From Spodoptera frugiperda (taxonomy: Eukaryota > Arthropoda > Insecta > Lepidoptera > Noctuidae): DNA of 64,000 nucleotides. Below are positions 35,001 through 45,600 of this stretch, piece by piece. The translations under genes were made by a program, and so were the position numbers. Within the stretch, counting starts at the first letter, position 1; the number at the start of each line of letters is the position of its first letter. The stretch spans positions 4,030,001 to 4,094,000 of the forward strand of contig NC_064220.1 in the NCBI RefSeq assembly GCF_023101765.2, written 5' to 3'. The notes under the pieces are model-generated. The model worked only from the letters and a program-made list of their open reading frames with translations, was not told the DNA's origin and ran no database searches.

Positions 35001-37759
35001 TAAAATCAACCTCATAGTGAATGCCACACAAATGCACCCAGTGTACTTGGATGCTAAGGTACAAAAGATTTTGGTCAATGGACAGTACCTGACGGTGCGC
35101 TTCGTAGATTCATTGCGCACGGTTTTAATCAATGAACAGCCTTTTAAAGTAGAGTTTGGAGGTCTTCCCAAGCCCATTGTTGTCGGCAGCGAGAAATATT
35201 TTGTAAGGTTCTCCGCTCTGCCGAGGAATATTAAGCCTGGACATGTTCAGATAGCTAATATGGAAGGCATAGGCTTGCCACTGGTGCCACCCGTCAAGAA
35301 AGTCGATGATCTTAAGAAAGAAAGTGAAAACCCAATGGAGGTTGACCAACAACAACCCATTGCGCGGCCGGTGAAGACGCCCAGCCCCGAGCTCAATCCC
35401 GAGAGTCTAGGTCTCGACATGTTGGCGAGTGTGATGCCGTCCAGTACAGTGCCCGCCTCCGGCTCGGAGTACAGCGTGGCCGAACCTCTATTCTCCAAAA
35501 CAGATAAGATCCCTGGACTCGAGACACCCATGGAAGAGAAACCAGCTCCAGTACTGCCACTAATAGGCAACATTAATGTCAACGACCTTTTCGCAAAGCT
35601 GGTGGCAACTGGTATTGTACAAGTGCCGATCACTACCCAGCCTGAGCCTCAGGACGAAGCGAAGAGCAAACCTGAAGAAGTTAAGAATAAGACAAAGGAA
35701 GATAAGAACATTATCCACAAAGTAGACTTTATGAAGTCCGAGACATTCAGAGTGTAAGTATTTCATTCCTTGTGACTTACAAGTTTGCATTCTGTTAAGT
35801 TGTATAAACATACTAAATGATTTGTTTCCTTTTTAGTAAACAACCGGGACTGGTGGCTAAGTTGTACGGCGGGATGCAGTGTTCAGGGTGTGGGGCTCGG
35901 TTCCCGCCCGAGCACACGGTGCGCTACTCGCAACACTTGGACTGGCACTTCCGACAGAACCGCCGCGACCGGGACTCGGCGCGCCGCGCGCACTCACGAC
36001 ACTGGCACTACGACCTATCCGACTGGGTGCAGTACGAGGAGGTCGAGGACTTGGAGGAGAGAGGTAACGTATTCAAATGATGTTTTTCAATCATTGTCGT
36101 TGATTGAAATGAAATATTATTACATTAAATACCTTTTTTATGTTATACTAACATGGTTTGTTTTCCCCTTGTAGAGAAGAGTTGGTTCGAGACGGGCGGT
36201 AACCCCGCGGTGTCCGGCGAGGGCGCTGTGGAGCCGCCGGCGCCGGCGCCGCTGGCGACGCCGTCGGCCGCGGCGTCCGCGCCCGCCTCGCACTGCTGCG
36301 CGCTCTGCGGGGACATGTTCCAGCAGTTCTACAACGAGGACAAGGAGGAGTGGCACCTCAGGAATGCTATCAAACATAATGATGACTACTATCACCCGCT
36401 CTGCTTCGAGGACTACAAAACGTCACTGACAAAGGCAGAAGAACCGAAAGTAAAGGAATCTTCTGATGATGTCGCAACCGAGGAAAAGACAGAGGAGGAA
36501 GCCATTGAGATCAAAGATGTGGATGAGACTGCGGAGCAGTCTGACAACGAGTCTGTGGTTGAAGTCGTCGAGGACCCGAGGGATTTGGACCCTGTTGAAG
36601 TAAGTATTAAATTTGACACACATTTTATGTTTCTCTAAATAAATACAAGATACCTACTAAGGTAAGTATACCTAAATCTCGCGATAAGCTTTCACATCAT
36701 TTGAATTGCAGTGTTAATTCCAAAAACTAAACATTTGTAGCCATCCAAACTAAACATTTACCAGATTTCAGCTCAGTTGGTTGAAGATTGAGAATTTCGT
36801 TGCAATATTCACAAACGTTATATTTGATTATTAGAACTTATAACGGGATATTTACCATGTTTATTCATTTTAGCTTTAGAAACTCGCTAAAATGAATAAA
36901 CATGGTAAATATCCCGTTATAAGTTCTAATAATAGTGTTAGTGATCATGTCAGTTTAAAAACAGTTATATTTGATTTTTCTATGTTAGTTTCTTTTGGCA
37001 CTTTCCAGATCGACGAGGAGGAAGATGATGAAGATGACGTCGTTTTCAAGGCAGAGCCAGTGGTCCAGGTTGTGGTTGAAGATGATGTTGACACGGACGA
37101 CGAACTTACTGCGGAAAGAGCTGAGCGAGATCGCCTCGCAGAGATTGATTTTACTAAGATCAAGGTTAAGCAGGAACCCATCGACCCAGGTGAGGAACTT
37201 TACATATTCATTTATATAGAAGGTGAATACATTGTCAATTAAAAGGCAAAGTAATGAATACTACCCCTAGGTCCCAACCCATTACAAGAACTGTAGTTTC
37301 ACATTTATCGTTTTCAAAACAAATCTACTTGTACTACAATATGATACCTTCCTTTTTCACATTTAATTAATACATGTTTTTTCCATTCCATTAGATGACG
37401 AACCAATCTTAACCGCGGAAGAAGAGACCATCCAAGCGCGGATAGACCACACACATCCTACAGTGGAGTCATCTATCGACGGGAACCTACAACTGGATGC
37501 AGCAAGCATTCCCACTGCCTCCATCCCCATTGGCGGAATCCGCATCAACATCTCCAAATCCTTGCCATCCTTCGTAAACAACCAGAATCAGGAAGATAAA
37601 ATGCTGGAAGATGTGAGTGCTGATGATGAGCCTTTGCCACCAGGTGAGGAACCTGAACTAGAATACACCTTGAAACCAGCACTTGAGGGTGTCCAGTTCA
37701 GCAGACAACCTCCGGTCAACAAAGGCAATGAGCTCTCTGGATTGTGCTCCATCATGTAA
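16874..37759 (+). CDS. PCF11: PCF11 homologue: pre-mRNA cleavage factor II and termination factor
   Basis: Thirteen coding exons: 16874-17026, 18075-18200, 18290-18466, 18854-19042, 29136-29258, 29368-30187, 33189-33345, 33433-33716, 33827-35753, 35837-36063, 36175-36599, 37009-37189 and 37395-37759. Phases match throughout, giving 1717 aa (human about 1555, fly about 1945). Residues 1-140 are the CTD-interaction domain (INMLTILAEENI, YLVDSIIKNVG, DPAWPI), which binds Ser2-phosphorylated RNA polymerase II. A charged coiled coil follows at about 170-215, then an RDPR-rich GC-rich exon 6, and a glycine and beta-strand-rich repeat region near 940-1150. The first zinc finger is C1334-C1337-H1352-H1356, and the second (CCALCGDMF..HPLCFEDY) is in exon 11. 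The protein ends GLCSIM, as I recall for animal PCF11. It acts in the nucleus in 3'-end cleavage, polyadenylation and polymerase release. Confidence 0.95.
17027..18074 (+). other. PCF11 intron 1
   Basis: Intron 1 is 1048 bases. It contains an AATAAA at 17876-17881 on the coding strand. No exon or repeat was recognised. In vertebrates PCF11 limits its own level by polyadenylation inside intron 1; whether this signal is used here is unknown. Confidence 0.5.
21001..21540 (+). repeat. Two direct copies of a ~150-bp repeat
   Basis: The stretch starting near 21001 (gtgtgattttagagttaaac, then gattatgagcacgtattta, then gattaaaagtagcctatg) recurs near 21396, about 395 bases later, with a few differences. 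The agtagcctatg phrase is widespread in lepidopteran retroelement remains. No coding capacity. Confidence 0.6.
24070..24323 (+). promoter_or_regulatory. Candidate internal promoter, copy 1
   Basis: Going downstream there is a GC box (GCTCCGCCCC, 24084-24093), an inverted CCAAT box (ATTGG, 24112-24116), a CACCC block (about 24118-24127) and a TCAGTC initiator with its A at 24181, a full match to the insect TCAKTY consensus. AGTTA at +27 to +31 resembles a downstream promoter element but is one base off the strict +28 position. CCAAT at about -67 and the GC box at about -90 are usual positions. No TATA box. It is followed by an ATG exon. Promoter activity is inferred. Confidence 0.5.
24324..24392 (+). 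CDS. Candidate alternative first coding exon of PCF11, copy 1
   Basis: An ATG at 24324 opens 23 codons (MYPESAYPQYIPMYYGNS..), ending at a strong donor (TTG then GTAAGT) in phase 0. The next plus-strand acceptor I can support, PCF11 exon 5 at 29136, also begins in phase 0. Splicing would therefore give a PCF11 with this new N-terminus and without the CTD-interaction domain and coiled coil of exons 1-4. An in-frame TAA lies 12 bases upstream of the ATG, so it should be a first exon and not an internal one. I recognise no homologue of the peptide. It could instead belong to a noncoding or unrelated transcript. Confidence 0.35.
25605..25858 (+). promoter_or_regulatory. Candidate internal promoter, copy 2
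   Basis: This is the second array copy of the block at 24070-24323. The GC box (here one base shorter in its C run), the inverted CCAAT box and the TCAGTC initiator (A at 25716) are all kept, 1535 bases downstream of the first. Confidence 0.45.
25859..25927 (+). CDS. Candidate alternative first coding exon of PCF11, copy 2
   Basis: This is the duplicate of 24324-24392, again 23 codons ending in phase 0 at GTAAGT. It differs at two bases: one silent (serine TCA to TCG) and one isoleucine to valine change (ATT to GTT). Frame, length and donor are intact in both copies. The reading as a PCF11 alternative start has the same limits as for copy 1. Confidence 0.35.
26693..27329 (+). mobile_element. 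Full-length interspersed repeat family D (about 640 bp)
   Basis: It begins ccggccaagtgcgagtcgga and ends ctacggaaccctaaaaa. AGGGTTCCGTAGC at 26730-26742 is matched by its reverse complement GCTACGGAACCCT at 27312-27324, giving subterminal inverted repeats. A GACA-type microsatellite lies at about 27250-27275. There is no open frame, so it is non-autonomous. I know this sequence type as widespread in moths but cannot assign a class with confidence. Short pieces occur at 25222-25275 (inside the array) and 2803-2850. Confidence 0.65.
28720..28945 (-). repeat. Interspersed repeat family A, inverted copy
   Basis: This is the reverse complement of the family described at 1101-1420, with ccactcgcacgaagcgcttc, gtgcgaactgctaag, gaataggttgctta and gcatcatcacttacca blocks. 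It lies about 190 bases before PCF11 exon 5. Confidence 0.65.
30188..33188 (+). other. PCF11 intron 6 (3 kb)
   Basis: No exon recognised. The open frame of exon 6 runs about 52 codons past its donor before a stop. The only structure seen is a GC-rich hairpin at 31825-31843 (AGCCCCGC, GCA, GCGGGGCT) with TE-like flanks. The rest is AT-rich. Confidence 0.55.
36830..36963 (+). mobile_element. 134-bp PLE-terminus hairpin insertion in PCF11 intron 11
   Basis: A perfect inverted repeat with 45-bp arms (36830-36874 and 36886-36930) around an 11-base loop is followed by a 33-base tail. The whole is flanked by direct repeats gttatatttgatt (36817-36829 and 36964-36976), a 13-bp target duplication. The arms match the terminal repeat of the PLE at 13352-14285 (accatgtttatt, cgggatatttacc), and the tail matches that element's left-end extension. 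There is no coding sequence. It ends 45 bases before PCF11 exon 12. Confidence 0.85.
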
Positions 37760-39900
37760 AGTATTACAATTTTCCAGCTGTCAAATACCATGATCTGTAT
37801 ATTATGTTAGTTCAATTATTATCATCGGTTGTACTGTATTGTGTCTGGAAATGTGTGCTGAAGTGCTTAGGAGTAGGTTTTGTGAAACCAACTAATTTAA
37901 TCAGTAATTTGCTGTTATTTAATAGTTAGTTATTATTTAAGACATGATGTACATTTGAAATAACGTTAAACGATAAAACTATAGACTGACATTAGAATAT
38001 AATCAAATTCGTAAAAATAGGTCGTGAAATATAGAAATGCAATAACTAGGATATATCAAAAATTTTACCATCGAGAATCGGCCAATCAGTTAATGAAATT
38101 GAATCGAAATGACTGAATTAGTTGGTTTGTTACTTTGTTGCGAGTGAATTTGTGCCGACTGAGGCAGTGGTTTATCTCTTTGGTCGTTTTCCTATTATAA
38201 TAGATAAAAAACTGATGCATTCACTGTTGAAAAAATGTAAAACTTGTTTTATTACGATGTTCAAAATTCCGCTTTATAATTCTTTCTTTTCTCTCGCTTT
38301 CTATCGTCGCAAGCGCAAGTCACTCTAGTCGAGTCAAGTATTAATATGTTTTCGATTTTCAAAGTAGTTTTGGGACTCTTAACATAATGTTAATGGAGAA
38401 AAGCGGGTGTGCTCTAGATACTTACGTGGAATGAAAGATGGTAGAACTTTCTACTAGTTAAACGAAATCTGTTTAACATAATCATAATTTATTCATATTA
38501 GACAGAGTAACTCACTAATCAACGGTGAATGCATCTATAAAGTTAATGCAATACTGACGAAAGTCCAAATAGCATCATTGTCCATACGGATTTCTTTCGA
38601 TGTCAATTTATATCCTATTCTCATGTCGAAAATGTATTTGATGGACTTGGTCAGCATTGTGTAAACAAAAAGAGATTAAGAGGCTTGGAATTTATGTTAA
38701 CATGCAGATGCTAGCAGGAACATCATTACTACTATATTGTACTACTTAGCTGAAAATCTAAAGATGTACCTGCTAGCTTCTACTATAACCTAGATTGTAT
38801 TATAGAGAGATATAACGAAATACCTCTGTAGTGGAGACTCGCTGTTTATACCTAGCTGTAGCTGATGGAACACAGTTTCATTTGTATCTTGTGGAACCAT
38901 ATGGAATGGTGGTATATAAAGTCATAATATCCTCAAGTTTTAGAATAATTAGTCAATCTTTATATTTTGTTTTATGCAATTAGTAATCCTCTATTACATG
39001 GGTCTCTATTAGACTTAAAACTGGCTACATGTGGGTGTTACAATTACTTCAATGCACCCACCCTAGCTATTTGGAATATGAAAACTATGTTATAATCATA
39101 TTCCTTAATACCTGCCATTCGTTTATATTATTCTTCCAATATATCAGTATATGAAGTAGTTTAATTTACAGCTTGCTTCGAAGCCTGCCTGTCTAGCCTT
39201 CCATATGAAGTCACGCAAGAATTGTTATTACGAAATGTGATATTAAAGTTAAGTTAACGACTTGTTTAACAGCGAACATGCGTTATGTTTGACGAATTAT
39301 TTTGTATATCATGTAGTGAGTGTAAATATCTGATTAGCCTGTCTGTAAATATATTGAGTTATGTGTAAGGGTACAAATTGTTACACGAGTTTGTATGATT
39401 GAAGAATGTGTAAATATTTAGTTATATAGAATCTCTCTGCAGGGTTTTATTTCCTTGAGATGTGTTTTGTTGCCACATCAGTGGCTTTTCTTTTGTATAA
39501 AAATATAAAGTCCTACAAAAATTAAATAAATGTAATGTTTAAAAAAATGGTGTATGTTTATTATAGTTTAGGTTTATGGCAATCGGAATTACCTTTCAAT
39601 CAACTCTTTATCACATGTTGGAACTTTGATCACAATTGTTTGTTTGTTTAGTTTACAATGTGTAAATAAATATTTACATCATGATTTCTATCTTTGATTT
39701 GTCAAACCCCTTACAAGTACTGTATTACTTAGCAATAAGTAAATGAACACAAAATACACAGTTTACAATGATTTAACAATTTTATTAAATAACATTCACT
39801 TACATTCTATTCACATTGACAACACACATATTCTCCTCCCACTTGAAATCACTAGATGAGAGTCAATACTACTAATAATCACAATAAATATAAATAAAGC
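37760..39900. other. PCF11 3' untranslated region and convergent gap to NARS2
   Basis: From the PCF11 stop to a good AATAAA at 39525-39530 is about 1.77 kb of AT-rich sequence with no supported gene, consistent with a long 3' untranslated region. NARS2 arrives from the other side, with its polyadenylation signal as TTTATT at 39781-39786 (minus-strand AATAAA). The two ends are about 240 bases apart. Confidence 0.6.
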
Positions 39901-41589
39901 CTACATATCACAATTATGTGGCCATCTCGGAAAGGGCAAAGTGTCCTTAATATTACTGACATTGCATAAAACTTGTAGTAGTCTTTCCAAGCCCAGACCA
40001 TACCCGCCTGTGGGGATGTTACCAAACTTCCGCAGTTCTAAATACCAGTTCAATCTATCTGATGGTAACTTGGACTTCAGTTTCTCATAACTGTCTTCTC
40101 TCAGACTCCCACCTACAACCTCTCCTGTGATGGGTGTTAATAGATCCAGAGCTTCAACCTGAAAGAAATAAATAATTATTTAATTTTATTTTGGTTCAAA
40201 GGCAATAAGACTGATACTTTCATATAAGATTGCAAAGTCTGATTGTTTGAGGAAGGGTTATTAAATTTTACAACAATATGTTGGGGAGTCCTATCATAAG
40301 ACACTGACAAAAGATGTTACATTTAACTACTCTCCCTAGCCTAGCAGAGATTGAAAGTGCCTCATGCATGTTACCTTTGTGCTATCTTCAGAGCATTCCT
40401 TCATATAAAATGACTTCATATCCTTTGGCCATCTAACTACAAACACAGGAACACCATTGCAATGTTCAACCAGGGTCAGCTCCTGTTCCTTATTGATGCC
40501 CTCATCAGTCAATGTGGAACCCTTCTTCAACAATATCTGTCTAGCTTCATCATAAGTAAGTGTCACAAACTCCTTGTCAACCCAACTAGGAGCTTTATTA
40601 TTTTTATCAATCAAGAAGAGGTCAGCCTCATTGGTGTTGCGAGTTTCAATAAACACATACTTCAATAGATCTTCTATGGCTCCTTGTAGTTGGTTTAGAG
40701 TTTCACAGAAGGCTAGCTCGGCTTCTAACATGTAGAATTCTGACAAATGAAGTCTTGATCTTGAGTTTTCAGCTCTGAAAGTTGGTCCAAATGTATAGAC
40801 ATTGCCCATTCCTCTGCACACTGCTTCTAAATGCAACTGGCCGGAGACTGTGAGGAATGTTTTTGAGCCAAAGTACACAGAGTCTCTGTCTTTGTTCTCT
40901 TGCATCATTGCCTTAATGGTGGCCTCACTGTCTGGCTGTACTTTAAACACTTCTCCAGCACCCTCACAGTCATTGGAAGTTAGTATTGGTGTGTGGATGT
41001 TGGTATAATTGTTTGAGGCAAAGTAATCATGTATGTGCTTAGTAACAGCACTTCGTATTCGCAGTATAGCTGAGGTGTAATTAGTCCTGGACCGTAGGTG
41101 TAAGTATTGACGAGTATACTCAGGTGGATGTGTGGTCCTAGGGTTAAATGGATACCCATCTAATACTACACAGCTTCCTAAGACTTTGACATCCTCTGCA
41201 ACCAGTTCTAGCTGTCCCCTCGGACTTTTAGACAACTTTCCAGTAATGCTCACTGAAGAACCGTACGTTAATGCATCAGTTGTAAGATGTTTTGGGATGA
41301 CTATCTGTAGTTTTTGTGCACAAGATCCATCACTGACGTCGGCGAATATCAGGTCTTTCTGTTTCCGTAGATTCTTTACCCAGCCCTAAAATTAAGTAAG
41401 GACTTAGTATTGCATATCAAAAGTTAATTATTTATAGCATTTTTATTTAAATAATATCACCTTTATCTCAGTTACATTGCCGACATTTGGTTTCTCTAAA
41501 ACTGCAGATATTACGCTATATTTTCTAGAATTCTCTTTATTTCTAATAAAGCTTGTTAGTTTCCTATAGCAACTACTTCGGAACATCAT
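39901..41589 (-). CDS. NARS2: NARS2: mitochondrial asparaginyl-tRNA synthetase
   Basis: Three coding exons on the minus strand, 41589-41461, 41385-40375 and 40158-39901, all in phase 0, give 465 aa (human NARS2 477). The N-terminus (MMFRSSCYRKLTSFIRNK..) is basic and lacks acidic residues at its start, as a mitochondrial targeting peptide. An OB-fold anticodon-binding domain follows (GWVKNLRKQKDLIFADVSDG, about 44-130). Then comes the class II catalytic domain, with motif 2 FRAE at 246-249 and motif 3 GGYGLGLERLL near 431-441. It ends PFPRWPHNCDM. It charges mitochondrial tRNA-Asn. I chose the first of two adjacent ATGs; either is possible. It is head-to-head with TMEM33 and tail-to-tail with PCF11. 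Confidence 0.94.
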
Positions 41590-42658
41590 TATAAATGTTT
41601 TAATTGAATAAATTTAGATCTTTTTAGGTAATTTAGGTTATAAAAATAATAACAGCTGAGTAGTTGACTTCACTAAACTGTCAGTGTCATCTGTCATCAC
41701 CATCGGAAGTTTGCTCAATGCTCTACAGACGCAGCGCTGCTTCTCGTAAAAGAAATCTTCGCTTCTCACATATTTATCGGTTAACACCGGTTTCCAGCCC
41801 GGACCAACCTAGTTTGCATAGCTGGCAAGTTTTTTTACCTGTCAAGTGTCATTCGGCAAATCATGCACGTTCGATTTGTAGCGTTGTGAACAATTTGTGT
41901 ATTTAATTTAAATATTATATTTATCTGTGTGTTAATTAATTAGTACATAACGTAAGTACGACTAAAAGATATATTCCTTAAAAAATATTTTTATTTTTCC
42001 ATGAATTCTACGATGACACTGTTATAGTAGTAGTGTAATAATTTTGTTAATAATTGATGATTGAAACTGGTTTTCCGAGTTATTGTGTCCTTGGCCATCG
42101 CGTTATGTTAATAAGGATACGTAGTACTTTACGGAATAACGACAATTTCAATATTTTTTAATATTATTGAAGTTCCAAAAAAATTAATAGCTGGCCTAGT
42201 GATCCACTTTTCTTACTCAAAAATTCTTTATAATAGCACTTTCTACTGGAGAGGTGGTCACGTAAACGCATTAAGTCGGCGTTTAATCGTGGTTTCGATT
42301 TTCCACAGTGGCCAATATGAGAATGTGTTACTCGTTTTTATCTATTGTTATCTGATAAACTGTGGCAAAGTGAAACTCAGTAGTTTTTCTTTGATTTAAT
42401 AGTTTTACGAGAGTCAACAACGAAAGAAGTTGTTAGTGACTTCTATTTTCCTTATTCCATATTTAATTATATTAAGAGTTATCTAGTATTACATTTTCTA
42501 ATACATTAAATTCCATTTCTGTTTACTAATTAGATTTTCATTACTTTGAGTGAGTTGAACTTAATTACAGTACTTATTATAACTGTACAACTTTGTTTGT
42601 TCTACCCACCTCTAGCTTAATAGCTGTAATAATTAATAACTTGTCTTTGTTGTAGAAA
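41590..42658. promoter_or_regulatory. Divergent NARS2/TMEM33 promoter region and TMEM33 5'UTR intron
   Basis: The two start codons are 1.07 kb apart. A strong donor (GTAAGT at 41952) and an acceptor (TTGTTGTAG ending at 42655) suggest an untranslated first exon of TMEM33 ending at 41951. That leaves about 360 bases for both promoters. The open frames here show no recognisable domain. Confidence 0.45.
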
Positions 42659-45600
42659 ATGGCAGAGACTGAACCTCAAGCGGGAGATGCTGGGCCACCC
42701 AAGGGTATGCCTGCCCTGAAGGCGCATGTAAATGCCAACAAAATAGACGTAGCACTATGGGCTATTCGAGTGCTCACTGTGCTCTTTACCATAGGATATG
42801 TACTGCCTTTGTTCAACAAGTAAGTACTGACAGTCTTTGTTTTGGTATATTTAACCTTTTAAGCACCCTGGTGCCACTACAAATCGGAAAAATTATATCT
42901 ACACTAAATAAGGAGGAGCAATTGTGTGAATAGAATGAAAAAATCATGAAAGTTCTTTGTCACAGTGATATGGAAATATGTACCGTGTATATGTAACACA
43001 GGCGGTTAAAGGGTTAAATTACCTTTCTTTGTATAGTAATATTTTTCACACCAATGTTCTGTTTCATGAGTAACTGACAATTCTGGAAAGATTCAAGGAA
43101 ATTACAATACCTTCTTTAACTTTTACACAACAATTTAAAGACTGATGAGTAACTACAAAGAAACACGGACACAATGCAGAAGTCATAGTCTATTTTAAAA
43201 CTCAGACTTTGTTTAGTATGAGTACTAAACAAGAGTTTCAAAGTGCAATGCAATACTTTGTTTTAGTATTTTGTTACATTGTAGAATTGTATCTTGTTTC
43301 TTTCTTTCTAGTAAGAACTTTAACCTAGTGTGATTAAAGATACATTTACAATGCATGCCTTACTAAAAATAAATACTTGGCATGGATGAATTTATTTATA
43401 CTACAATTCTTATTTAAATTAAAACAATAAATAAAACTCCTACATACATCTGTTTCATCTCATGTGAGTTTTATTCATAGTTTTTCTACTTGGACTAACA
43501 ATAGATGTTCTGAAGTGTAGTGTGTCTGCATGTTCAGTAAAATCAAGGTTACCTTTGTTCAGTAATTAAACAATGAGGATTACAGTAACACAGAGGGCAA
43601 TGACCCTGACCTCTGTCGCAAAATGGACTTGTTTATGCATTACATTTTTTTAAAAACTATATGACATTAAAGTAAACAGTAAATTCAGTAACATTTTAAT
43701 ATGTTTTCATCTTTGGTAACCTTTGAAAACAAATTAGTTTTTGTCAATAAAATGAAGGCTATTTCAAATCTCATTAAGTATGTATTAAATTCTCTATATA
43801 TACTTACCTCACACAACCACATTTTATGTAATATGTTAGCTAGTGCTATATAAAAACATAGTTATAGTATTTGTACTTCTGATTATAGTGTGGCTATTGA
43901 TTGTATTGTAAATAAACTTCCACATTATTCTAGAATTTGTTTCAAATCATTTTGAATTGTGCATTTTGTATTCAGTCTTGCATCATACTTAGATAGACAG
44001 CACAGAGCAGCTTGATTCAGTCTGTATCTTAATTTATTCTCTTGATTTTATATTTTATTAGAAGGATATAAAGTTGATGATCTAATATATTTTTTTACAA
44101 ATTGAAATACCTGTTGATACTTTGAACAGGACAATTAAGGCTATACTCAGACCTAACACATAACTATTCAATCGTATTTTTCAAAGCTATAAAGTACTTT
44201 TCAATTCACATGACACTAAAGTACAGAAAGTCATATAAGTACAGATTAACAATGTTACGTGTTTTTATCTTTTCCAACTTGCAATCTGCAAATTGTACAG
44301 TAATTAAAATCTAGAGAGCATGTCATCATGCTATAGTTATGTATGATGCGGACTAACTGAGATTTTACTCTTATAATCTTCATGTGTCTTAACATAACAG
44401 ACAAAATAGTAAGTTCTAGTAAACATTAAACTGTTTGGCCTTAGCAAATAGGACATACATCGATTAAATAGGCTATAAAAAAGAGTCAAACTGAAATCAC
44501 CATCAATCATGGAGCATTCATGTAGATCTTGATAAATGTAGAGGAAATGGAAGAGGTATACCAGAGTTTTGTAATTTGGTATTTTATTATCTCTGCCTAC
44601 CCCAAAGGGAGACAGTATGTATTAGCTAGGTAACAATTATATATAATTTCCTTCCTCACAGCCCTGTGTCAGCGTTCTACAAAGCCCTGTTGGCGAACGC
44701 GGCGACGTCAGCGCTCCGACTGCACCAGCGCATCCCGGCGCGCGAGATCTCCATCTCGCGGGAGTTCATGGCCAGGTTCTTCCTGGAGGACAGTGCGCAC
44801 TACCTGTTCTACTCGCTCATCTTCATGAATGTTGCACCTAACTTGTGTATCCTTTTTAATCATTACTTTTTACCTACGATGTATGCAAAGATAGTATTGG
44901 AATGTTCCGAACGGCTTCCATTGATTTTATTTGCTCAACGATATTCGTGTCAGTTTATTTATTTAATTGCCTTTTTTGTTTGTAAATATAATATTATGCA
45001 TAAGTAAAATTGAAAGTTAGAATAAAAAACGAAGCATGAAAAATTATGAAATAAGTTTTTGAAAGCGAAAGGAGGAACTTATTTTATTGAATGAGTAACA
45101 AATAAAATAAATCCTTTCCAGGAAATGCAATAAGAGTAGTTATAACCATTTCAACAAAATATTACATCAAACATATTATACACAGTATATTAACGAAATA
45201 GTGTAAACTTGTATAATTTGTCCCATCTACTCGTACGTAAAGGTACTAATGGTTTGTTTACACCAAGGTGAACGTGTGCGGCGTCGTAATCTCCACGTTA
45301 TCTGTGCATTCTTATTTTATTTTTATTATCGTTCCTGATATTACGTAGTTTCACGTCATGTCTCGAACTTCATTTACATAGCTCATATTAATTTTATTAC
45401 TTATTGGTAGACACATAGACAGATTCTAAAGTCTGGACGGAACTGACCATTATTATAACGAACATGTATGACAATCATTACTGCTATCCAGAAATCCCAA
45501 TGACCTGAAAATAGACCCATTTTCAGGGCGATTTTGGCTAGCCAAAATCACCCTCTGACCTGGTTAGGTCACCCTTGGAAGGTGGAAATAGAGGGCAGGT

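Noticed and set aside
36892..37242. Long frame entering PCF11 exon 12 from the hairpin insertion with no stop
   Set aside because: The frame upstream of 37009 is repeat-derived and intronic. A good acceptor at 37008 joins in phase with exon 11, so the extension is chance.
40336..41253. A 305-codon frame taken alone as the synthetase gene
   Set aside because: It starts inside the OB-fold at a non-ATG codon and runs past the donor at 40374. The full gene needs the 5' exon at 41589-41461 and the 3' exon at 40158-39901.
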